A stretch of DNA of 8,679 nt from Calditrichota bacterium (lineage in GTDB: Bacteria > Calditrichota > Calditrichia > RBG-13-44-9 > J075): NCBI GenBank assembly GCA_024275555.1, contig JAJRYW010000004.1, positions 1 to 8,679 of the forward strand, in the 5' to 3' direction. The position numbers and the translations under genes were made by a program. Positions within the stretch are counted from its first letter, which is position 1. Each line of letters opens with the position of its first letter. Under the pieces are notes generated by a model. It saw only the letters and a program-made list of their open reading frames with translations. It had not been told where the DNA came from and did no database searches. Positions 1-5,009 of this stretch are shown in pieces.

Positions 1-593
1 ATCCCGGTTAGCCCGGAGAGCGTAAAAGGCCGTTGCGCGCCGGGGACGGCCCCGGAGGCCAGCACTCTCCCCGGCGCCAGATCGTCCAGGGAATGCCGCT
101 CCATTTCATACATCATCCCCGCGTAAAAAGTGGAGAATATCCGCCGCAGCAGGGTCAGTCGCACGGCCAGGTAGTTTTTGCTGAACTCCTCTTTCCCGCT
201 CTCGGGGGTGTTGTTGCCAACCCCGTAAAACGTATCCGGAAATCTGAAGTAGGTAACCCCCCCAAAAGCGCGATAAAGAGGCCAATACACTTCTCCCTGA
301 ATGCCGGCAATAACCTGGTTTTTTTGTGTATAGACCAGGGGAACGGCCAATTGCGAGGGATAGTCGGCCTGCTTGTTCCGGAAATAATAAAGCCCGTAGA
401 ATCCCCCGGCCAGCCCGGTTTGATCCGTGTAATACAACACCGGAAACCCGGCCAGGCCCCGGGTGGGTTTTTTCGGCTCTTTTTGATCTGCCAGCGCAGG
501 CGTAAAAATCGACAGGAGCAGCCCCAGCAGGACAAGTGCGAAGGGAAGACCGGCAAGCCGCGTTCTCCTCTTCAAAGGTGAATCGTGTTTCAT
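1..593 (-). CDS. BamA/D15-like outer-membrane surface protein, N-terminal part (runs off left edge)
   Basis: This is a minus-strand gene whose ATG is at 593; 197 codons are visible with no stop before the window edge. Residues 1-35 form a signal peptide: a basic start (KRRTR), a hydrophobic core (LPFALVLLGLLLSIF) and an AxA-type site (PALA before DQKEP). The mature part is rich in aromatics and glycine and carries signatures I associate with bacterial surface antigen (D15/Omp85 C-terminal barrel) proteins: FPVLYYTDQTGLAGG, YYFRNKQ, VYTQKNQ, EVYWPLY and FPDTFYGVGNNTPES. Such proteins are outer-membrane beta-barrels. This one starts directly with barrel-like sequence, so no POTRA domains are present at its N terminus. 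That makes it a short TamA/surface-antigen type, not a full-length BamA. A weak GGAG lies 11 nt before the ATG. Antisense and shifted open frames over the same bases lack these features. The family call is confident; the exact role and length are unknown because the gene is cut. Confidence 0.85.
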   Translation of the reverse strand, partial: MKHDSPLKRRTRLAGLPFALVLLGLLLSIFTPALADQKEPKKPTRGLAGFPVLYYTDQTGLAGGFYGLYYFRNKQADYPSQLAVPLVYTQKNQVIAGIQGEVYWPLYRAFGGVTYFRFPDTFYGVGNNTPESGKEEFSKNYLAVRLTLLRRIFSTFYAGMMYEMERHSLDDLAPGRVLASGAVPGAQRPFTLSGLTG

Positions 594-755
594 GGTAGGT
601 CGGACTCCGTTTGGATATACATGGCAATGTTCATCATCGCTGTTTATCTTAAATGCAGCTAAATCGACTACGATAGCGTCTTGAAAATGTTTGCCCAGAC
701 AAAAAAAATACCTCCGGAAATTTTCGGAAAAGCCCCCACGCCTTAAAAACGGCCT

Positions 756-786
756 CAAAATTACTTCTCCAAGTCTTCCTGCACAA
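756..786 (-). promoter_or_regulatory. Candidate Bacteroidota-type promoter for the minus-strand surface-protein gene
   Basis: On the minus strand TAATTTTG (763 to 756) matches the -7 consensus TAnnTTTG. A TTG (786 to 784) lies 20 bp upstream, in the range reported for TTG/TTTG -33 boxes. The TTG falls inside the dyad at 781-805. Transcription would start near 750 and leave a leader of about 155 nt. This is a motif match only. Confidence 0.3.
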
Positions 787-805
787 CCTCAAAGATAGGT
801 TGTGC
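781..805. promoter_or_regulatory. 9-bp perfect dyad, possible operator between divergent genes
   Basis: GCACAACCT (781-789) and AGGTTGTGC (797-805) are perfect inverted repeats separated by CAAAGAT. No T-tract follows on either strand, which argues against an intrinsic terminator. The site lies in the 302-bp gap between two divergent genes and overlaps the putative -33 box of the minus promoter, so a repressor bound here could block it. The rest of the gap (594-780 and 806-836) shows nothing else I can name. Confidence 0.4.
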
Positions 806-836
806 CTGCCCGATGGCCTCACAAAAATACGGGACG

Positions 837-869
837 TTTGGAATCCGGGCGGCGCCGGTTATATCTTTG
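837..869 (+). promoter_or_regulatory. Candidate Bacteroidota-type promoter for the DUF423-M23 pair
   Basis: TTTG (837-840), a 21-bp spacer and TATCTTTG (862-869) match the Bacteroidota consensus TTTG...TAnnTTTG. Transcription would begin around 873-876. That leaves a leader of about 20 nt containing the GAGGTG ribosome binding site (886-891) before the ATG at 896. The spacing fits the gene start well, which makes this the best promoter candidate in the window. Confidence 0.5.
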
Positions 870-895
870 CGGGTTAATTGATGACGAGGTGAAAG

Positions 896-1270
896 ATGAG
901 TAAAATATTTTTAATGTTGGGCGCCGTAAATGCATTCCTGGCTGTGGCGCTGGGAGCGTTTGGAGCGCACGGCCTGAAAAGCCGGCTGAGCCCGGATTTG
1001 TTGGAGGTCTACCAGACCGGGGTGAGCTACCATATGTACCACGCGCTGGGATTGCTGGCCGTGGGGCTGCTGGCCCACTGGTTGTCGGAGACAGTGTTAC
1101 TTAATTGGGCCGGATGGATGATGGTCGCCGGTATCCTGCTCTTTTCCGGCAGCCTGTATGTGCTGAGCATAACCGGTATCCGTTGGCTGGGGGCAATCAC
1201 CCCGCTGGGGGGAATCGCCTTCCTGGCGGGATGGGCGCTGCTGGCTGCCGCCGCCTGGAAAGCAGCATAG
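896..1270 (+). CDS. DUF423 (YgdD-type) small inner-membrane protein
   Basis: The 124-aa product matches the DUF423 family in length and motifs: GAFGAHGLK (20-28), YHMYHALGL (45-53), FSGSLYVL (83-90) and ITPLGG (101-106). Four hydrophobic segments are visible at about 4-22, 47-64, 72-92 and 97-119, so it should sit entirely in the cytoplasmic membrane. The biochemical function of the family is not established. The ATG is preceded by GAGGTG at a 4-nt spacing. The M23 peptidase gene follows after 10 bp, which suggests one transcript. DUF423 genes are widespread single-copy genes, so nothing here points to transfer. Confidence 0.93.
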   Translation: MSKIFLMLGAVNAFLAVALGAFGAHGLKSRLSPDLLEVYQTGVSYHMYHALGLLAVGLLAHWLSETVLLNWAGWMMVAGILLFSGSLYVLSITGIRWLGAITPLGGIAFLAGWALLAAAAWKAA

Positions 1271-1280
1271 GGGAACAAGC

Positions 1281-2213
1281 ATGATTTTTGCCAATATTGT
1301 GATTTTTGCCAAGCACTTTATCCTACCGGGGCTGTTCCTGGTCTGGCTGGCCAAGCGCAATCATGCCAGCGTGTTTGATTGGTTTTTTATGGTCTTTCTG
1401 ACCGGCGCATATCTTGTTTTTATCTACCTTACCGGCGAGTGGGTCTGGTACAGCTACCATTTGCGCACGGCAACGATGATCGCTTTTGTGCTGATCAGCC
1501 TGGTATCGATACGCCGGCTGAAAGGCAAACCGTTTTGGAAAAAGCACAACCCCCGGGAGAATTTCGGAATCATATTTTCCCTTTTTTTAGGGGTGATTTT
1601 TGTCGGTTTGAGTTATTGGGCTTACTGGGGCGGAAAGACCCCCCGGCCCACGGTCGCGCTGCAATTCCCGTTAAAACACGGCCTTTTTTATGTGATCGAA
1701 GGCGGCAACTCCCCGATCATAAACAAGCATCACTTTTTCCCCCCGACGCCGGAAAAATATTCGATAGATATTGTTAAAGTCTTTCCGGCCGGAAATCGCG
1801 CTCGCGGGTTTACCCCCTCCGATTTTTCCGCCTATGCCATCTATGGCGACAGCGTTTTCAGCCCCCTGTCCGGGGTGGTGGAAGCGGTGGTCGATACAAT
1901 GCCGGAGACTCCTATTGGGGAAGAGATAAACGACGAAGCGCGCATGATGGGCAATCATATTGTCATTGCAGCGGACACCTTGAAGGTCGTCCTGGCCCAT
2001 TTGCGGCCCAATGCTGCGTCCGTGGCGCCGGGAGACAGTGTGCGCGTGGGAGAGTTCCTCTCCCGGGTGGGTAATAGCGGCGCCTCGCCGGAACCGCATT
2101 TACACATTCACGCGAGCCGGCCCAGCACTCATCCAACCTGGGATCGTCAGGGCATTGCCATCCTTTTTAACGGCCGCTTCCTGGTGAAAAACGATAAAAT
2201 TCCCAGACCCTGA
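1281..2213 (+). CDS. Membrane-anchored M23 (LytM/LytF-type) metallopeptidase
   Basis: This 310-aa protein has about four hydrophobic segments in its first 116 residues (roughly 5-23, 33-52, 64-80, 96-116), followed by a LytM/M23 peptidase domain (about 125-310). The zinc-site residues expected for M23 are present: a His at NKHH (150 or 151), Asp163 in YSIDIV, catalytic His240 in VLAHL, and the C-terminal HLHIH motif with His273 and His275. The connecting motifs SPLSGVVEAVVD, GNHIVIA, APGDSVRVGE and VGNSGASPEPHLHIH are typical. M23 enzymes cut peptidoglycan cross-bridges or stem peptides, so this domain should face the periplasm, held by the N-terminal helices. An intact site argues for an active enzyme and not a regulatory LytM. 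AGGGGA lies about 6 nt before the ATG. The gene follows the DUF423 gene by 10 bp. Confidence 0.88.
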   Translation: MIFANIVIFAKHFILPGLFLVWLAKRNHASVFDWFFMVFLTGAYLVFIYLTGEWVWYSYHLRTATMIAFVLISLVSIRRLKGKPFWKKHNPRENFGIIFSLFLGVIFVGLSYWAYWGGKTPRPTVALQFPLKHGLFYVIEGGNSPIINKHHFFPPTPEKYSIDIVKVFPAGNRARGFTPSDFSAYAIYGDSVFSPLSGVVEAVVDTMPETPIGEEINDEARMMGNHIVIAADTLKVVLAHLRPNAASVAPGDSVRVGEFLSRVGNSGASPEPHLHIHASRPSTHPTWDRQGIAILFNGRFLVKNDKIPRP

Positions 2214-2278
2214 TTAGCGGGGTCGCAGATTTTGTGGTGCATGCCGCTTTGCCGGTGTTTACTGCCATGATCCTTTTG

Positions 2279-2372
2279 TATAGAGGCGTGAATTAATCCG
2301 CGAATATAGTTTGGACCGGCAGCCGCATTCCGGAGAACCGGCGGTCTTCTCGAATTTATTCACGCCTCTATA
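2279..2372. repeat. 94-bp inverted repeat with 15-bp perfect arms
   Basis: TATAGAGGCGTGAAT (2279-2293) and ATTCACGCCTCTATA (2358-2372) are perfect inverted copies. Pairing continues imperfectly inward (2295-2300 with 2351-2356). The right end carries a self-complementary CTCTATAGAG (2366-2375). The 64-bp inside is GC-rich. A second pair, TTCCGGAGAA (2328-2337) and TTCTCCGGAA (2380-2389), could form an alternative fold. It begins 65 bp after the M23 stop codon. No T-tract follows, so a simple terminator is unlikely. It may be a small repeat element or the end of one. Confidence 0.6.
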
Positions 2373-2512
2373 GAGTCGATTCTCCGGAACAAAGAGAGAT
2401 CTGGCTCCATATCCATACCGATTCCCCGATAGAGCGACAACGAGGCCGGCAGGCCCGGAAATTTGCGGCCTCTAAAAAAGTACTCGTAAAGAATACCGGG
2501 AAACAAATATGA
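2297..2512 (+). pseudogene. Possible coding remnant without start codon
   Basis: Between the stop at 2294-2296 and the TGA at 2510-2512 this frame is open for 71 codons with no ATG or clear ribosome binding site. Its second half looks protein-like (DSPEQREIWLHIHTDSPIER, then ASKKVLVKNTGKQI), which may be the tail of a lost gene. It ends just before the MITE-like element. I do not recognise it. It could equally be chance, since its first half lies within the inverted repeat at 2279-2372. Confidence 0.2.
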
Positions 2513-2521
2513 CCGCTTCCC

Positions 2522-2846
2522 AAAATTTTTTCACTACCGTGCACATTTAAATTAGACACGGATGACCACAGATTTGCACGGATTTATTATCCCCTTAATG
2601 GTTCTTTATAGATAATTTCACCCAAAATTGAGGATATTGATCAACTAAGGCAGAAAAATTATAGCCCCTTTCGGGGTCTTATTCGACTCCCGGCCGGCCG
2701 GGATTGTCGATTTACTCTGTCGAAGACACCCCGGCCGGCCGGGGACCGAAGTGTGCGAAAGCACTTAGTTTTGTTCTATCATATCCGTGTTTAATCGTGC
2801 AAATCAGTGGCGATAAAAAAAGTGCACGGTAGCAAGAAAATTTTTT
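2522..2846. mobile_element. MITE-like non-coding element with inverted arms and structured core
   Basis: Inverted arms flank a roughly 200-bp centre with no coding frame. Exact arm matches are CTACCGTGCAC (2534-2544) with its complement at 2822-2832, and GATTTGCACG (2571-2580) with its complement at 2796-2805; shorter similarities join them. Each arm holds three CACNGAT-like units in 10-bp phase: starts at 2557, 2567 and 2577 on the plus strand, and 2809, 2799 and 2789 on the minus strand (the middle one lacks one base). The 10-mer AAAATTTTTT occurs in the same orientation at both outer ends (2522-2531, 2837-2846). It could be a target-site duplication, or a continuation of the inverted arms, because it is nearly self-complementary. 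Size, lack of genes and terminal inverted repeats suggest a miniature transposable element moved in trans. No transposase is in the window, and the exact ends are uncertain. Confidence 0.5.
2664..2764. repeat. Four-hairpin core with twin GGCCGGCC palindromes
   Basis: Within about 100 bp lie four self-complementary segments. They are CCCC-TTTC-GGGG (2665-2676, a GAAA tetraloop on the minus strand), the perfect 16-bp palindrome TCCCGGCCGGCCGGGA (2688-2703), a second perfect palindrome CCCCGGCCGGCCGGGG (2729-2744), and GTGC-GAAA-GCAC (2753-2764, a GNRA tetraloop on the plus strand). The palindromes share a 14-mer, so each arm could also pair with the other copy. Two direct TGTCGA copies (2705-2710, 2718-2723) lie between them. 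The plus strand continues into TTAGTTTTGTT after the last hairpin. It may be a structured RNA, a paired protein-binding site or a terminator block. I cannot decide which. Confidence 0.55.
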
Positions 2847-2973
2847 GCATTATTTTGTTAAATAACCTATATTTATACCGACGATTACTATGTTTTCCGG
2901 TATTTTGCCAGGGGAATGGTGTAAGTAAGCGCAAATGTTTGTTTAAAGGCTGTTCAGCCGCTGAGACAAGAAG

Positions 2974-3147
2974 ATGATCGACTACGATTACAATCCATTT
3001 GAATACACTTCTGAAATGCTTAATACCTTTTCACCGGTTCAGGTGCTCTCTGTTAAGCAAGTTCTACCTGTCGTTTTAAATCCGCAAACCGCTACGAAAG
3101 CCCCGGAGCTGTTCCGGGATTGCAACTCGGTTGTCGTGCGGATTTAA
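2974..3147 (+). CDS. Possible small protein of 57 aa, unknown
   Basis: An ATG at 2974 opens a 57-codon frame ending in TAA at 3145-3147. The product begins MIDYDYNPFEYTSEMLNTF and ends DCNSVVVRI. It has no hydrophobic segment long enough for a membrane helix and no motif I recognise. The upstream AAGAAG is a weak ribosome binding site. A short dyad GGCTG-TT-CAGCC (2948-2959) lies 14 bp before the start. The frame sits between the MITE-like element and the TPR gene. Mild support comes from its uninterrupted length and balanced composition; the lack of a strong start signal counts against it. Confidence 0.3.
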   Translation: MIDYDYNPFEYTSEMLNTFSPVQVLSVKQVLPVVLNPQTATKAPELFRDCNSVVVRI

Positions 3148-3320
3148 TCTTTTGGGTCAGCGGCCGCTTTTTACTTCATTTTTTGTATTTGCCTGCTCAG
3201 ACATAACGCTTCCCTGCATCATTTCCCCCTGCAATTGCCGAGGATGTACGACGCGCTTCAGCGCATTTTACGTCTTAATTGGTGAGTTATGATCTAACGT
3301 TTTACAACAGTGGGGTTGCT
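3148..3320 (+). other. Gene-free gap with two short palindromes
   Basis: The palindrome AGCGGCCGCT (3159-3168) is followed directly by TTTTTA, and GCGCT-TC-AGCGC (3253-3264) is followed by ATTTTA. Either could be a weak plus-strand terminator, and the first follows the 57-aa frame. A TTG-started extension of the TPR gene (from 3279) enters this gap but is not preferred. I find no good match to TAnnTTTG here. Confidence 0.3.
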
Positions 3321-4550
3321 ATGAGAGCTATTGCCGTTTGGGTGTGCCTGTTTTTAGTAAGCAGTGTGGGATATAGCCAGGATTCACTGGAGCTTGACCA
3401 GCAGGCCTATCTTAGTCGAGCTACGCAATTGATTGAAAAACATAAGTTTGCCTCGGCTCATGCAGTCTATGATTCGGCAATGAATCGCCTGGGATTTAAT
3501 CCGGATATTGTTTGCGGAATGGTGGAAAATGCGCTTGAAAACCACTTTCTCCAGGAAAATATGGAAGTGTTTTACCTGGCGGATAGCATCACAAACCCTA
3601 ACGATAAAGCGCTGATCAGCAAACCTCCTCGGGTTACGGTGTTCTATTATCCGGATCGGCTGCTGGTTAAACTCCTGGAGGAGTACCCCCAGTCTCCCCG
3701 GGGGCACAAATTGATCGCAGATTATTTCCGCCTCCAGCTTCAGCGGGACAACACAGCCGATCTGCTAAACTCCTCCACCAAAATGATGGTTGCCGAAAAA
3801 GTGCTGAAACATTATCTCCGGGCGGTGGAACTTGGCTATACAGACCCGGAGGTGAATCGCTGGATCGGCGAGGCCTATTACCAATCCAATCACCCCCAGA
3901 AAGCCCGGGAGTTTTTCCTGAAAAATGTTGAGCAGGGAAATGTTGACCCGGAATCTTACGTCTATCTTGCCCAGTTATATTTTGATGATAAACAGTACAG
4001 CAAGAGTGTGAATTTTGCCTCGAAGGCCCTGGAGCACTCCGACTTTTTAGATGTGCGCTTGCGCTACCAGGCTACCCAGGTGGCAGCTCTCTCCCTCTTC
4101 CACCTGGGAGATGAACAGCGTTTTGAGGATTATATTGTACGGTGCATCCGCTACTTCCCGGACCGGCAAGACGTTTATATCGATCTGCTGAATTACTACC
4201 ATAGCAATGAACAGCGCCAGAAAGAACGGAAAATGATTCGGGAGATGTTGCTTAACAACCCCTACCGGGTAATGGGGTATAAATACCTGGAAAAGTATAG
4301 CTTACGCAACAACAATTTTACCTTTGCAGATTCGCTGTTCGAAGAGCTGATCATGAAATATGAAGTGGATGAAGAAGTGTTGGGCAATGTCTATCGTTTC
4401 CGCGGCAACCTGGCCTTCCACCAGGGATTAACTGAGGACGCCCGGAAGTTATGGGAGATCAGCCGGAATTACTACCGCTACCTCTTCCCGGATGACGATC
4501 TCCGAATCCGCGAGGTTGGCGACATCAGCCGCGATTCGTCTATGAAGTAA
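3321..4550 (+). CDS. Secreted TPR-repeat protein
   Basis: The 409-aa product begins MRAIAVWVCLFLVSSVGYSQ, a short signal peptide probably cut after Ser19. The rest is helical, with tetratricopeptide-like repeats. The clearest are residues 158-206 (LKHYLRAVELG, then EVNRWIGEAYYQSNHPQKA), 211-240 (SYVYLAQLYFDDKQYSKSV and NFASKALEH) and 351-385 (YRFRGNLAFHQGLTEDARKL). TPRs mediate protein-protein contacts, and here they would act in the periplasm. No catalytic domain is visible. The ATG at 3321 is chosen over an upstream in-frame TTG at 3279 because it opens directly on the signal peptide and has TGGGG about 5 nt before it. Context gives no partner: phhB follows 125 bp later behind a possible terminator. 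Confidence 0.8.
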   Translation: MRAIAVWVCLFLVSSVGYSQDSLELDQQAYLSRATQLIEKHKFASAHAVYDSAMNRLGFNPDIVCGMVENALENHFLQENMEVFYLADSITNPNDKALISKPPRVTVFYYPDRLLVKLLEEYPQSPRGHKLIADYFRLQLQRDNTADLLNSSTKMMVAEKVLKHYLRAVELGYTDPEVNRWIGEAYYQSNHPQKAREFFLKNVEQGNVDPESYVYLAQLYFDDKQYSKSVNFASKALEHSDFLDVRLRYQATQVAALSLFHLGDEQRFEDYIVRCIRYFPDRQDVYIDLLNYYHSNEQRQKERKMIREMLLNNPYRVMGYKYLEKYSLRNNNFTFADSLFEELIMKYEVDEEVLGNVYRFRGNLAFHQGLTEDARKLWEISRNYYRYLFPDDDLRIREVGDISRDSSMK

Positions 4551-4591
4551 TCGCCCAGACCCGATCTCCGGCGCGATCCGTAATCTTCCGC

Positions 4592-4613
4592 GGCCACTCT
4601 TTGTTTGGCCTTT
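4592..4613 (+). terminator. Weak candidate terminator after the TPR gene
   Basis: GGCCA (4592-4596) pairs with TGGCC (4606-4610) across a 9-nt loop, and TTT follows. The stem is only 5 bp and the T-tract is short. It lies 42 nt after the TPR stop codon. Confidence 0.25.
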
Positions 4614-4655
4614 CTCCGGCCGTATATTGCCAGGCGATTTTTCACAACTTTTTAT
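4600..4655 (+). promoter_or_regulatory. Candidate promoter region for phhB
   Basis: Two readings overlap. A Bacteroidota-like one has TTTG (4600-4603), 19 bp, then TATATTG (4623-4629), which is one T short of TAnnTTTG. A sigma-70-like one has TTGCCA (4627-4632), 17 bp, then TTTTAT (4650-4655). The first leaves a leader of about 35 nt and the second about 14 nt before the ATG at 4676, so the first fits better. Confidence 0.3.
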
Positions 4656-4675
4656 CCATTTTCAAAGGAGATCAG

Positions 4676-4951
4676 ATGAAATTAGCACCCGGGCAAGTTG
4701 CCGATAGATTGTCCCAGGTGACCGGGTGGGAGTTGTCCCAGGGCGCCATTACCGCTGTATTTCAATTTAAAGATTTTGCTGAAGCGATGCAGTTTGTCAA
4801 TCGCGCGGCCGATGTAGCGGAGGCGTTGGATCATCATCCCGATATGCTGATCCGCTATAACTCCGTTCAGCTTACCGTGTTTACCCACTCCGAGGGCGGC
4901 CTTACTGAGAAGGATTTTGAGCTGGCCGCCAGGGTGAATCAATTGCGTTAA
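4676..4951 (+). CDS. phhB: Pterin-4a-carbinolamine dehydratase (PCD/DCoH)
   Basis: The 91-aa product matches the small PCD family, which dehydrates 4a-hydroxytetrahydrobiopterin to the quinonoid dihydropterin. The enzyme recycles the pterin cofactor of aromatic amino acid hydroxylases and also acts in other pterin or molybdopterin contexts. Family signatures are visible: W18 in TGWEL, the active-site pair H53-H54 in LDHHPD, Y61-N62 in YNSVQLTVFTH, H71, and GGLTEKDFELAARVN (74-88). The usual aromatic after HHP is replaced by Asp-Met (HHPDM). The ATG at 4676 has AAAGGAG five nt upstream (4664-4670) and gives the normal family length. An upstream ATG at 4601 would add 25 non-conserved residues and has no such site. 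No hydroxylase gene lies nearby. Confidence 0.93.
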   Translation: MKLAPGQVADRLSQVTGWELSQGAITAVFQFKDFAEAMQFVNRAADVAEALDHHPDMLIRYNSVQLTVFTHSEGGLTEKDFELAARVNQLR

Positions 4952-4985
4952 ATTGAAGATGCAGTGATATTACGTATGGATTTGT

Positions 4986-5004
4986 GCATCGACTGTGTCG
5001 ATGC
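4986..5004. terminator. Short hairpin between convergent phhB and speB
   Basis: GCATCGAC (4986-4993), TGT and GTCGATGC (4997-5004) form a perfect 8-bp stem. It lies in the 58-bp gap between two convergent genes, where a bidirectional terminator is expected. Neither side has a strong T-tract (GACATTT on the plus side), so termination may be weak or factor-assisted. Confidence 0.45.
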
Positions 5005-5009
5005 GACAT

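Noticed and set aside
33..581. Open frame of 182 codons on the plus strand
   Set aside because: It is antisense to the surface-protein gene, low in complexity, and has no start signal.
106..627. Open frame of 173 codons on the minus strand over the left-edge gene
   Set aside because: It is a shifted frame of the BamA/D15-like gene. Its product is rich in Arg, Gly and Pro, with no signal peptide or family motif, while the other frame has both.
1671..2099. Minus-strand open frame of 142 codons
   Set aside because: It is antisense to the M23 catalytic domain, whose motifs are intact on the plus strand.
2368..2559. Minus-strand open frame of 63 codons across the repeat boundary
   Set aside because: It spans the end of one inverted repeat and the arm of another, has no ribosome binding site, and its composition looks random.
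2688..2744. Group II intron or tRNA-like RNA in the palindromic core
   Set aside because: No reverse transcriptase, domain V-like hairpin or cloverleaf can be drawn. Only simple hairpins are supported.
2557..2809. CRISPR array suggested by repeated CACNGAT units
   Set aside because: The units are 7 bp at 10-bp spacing and inverted between arms. There are no spacers and no cas genes.
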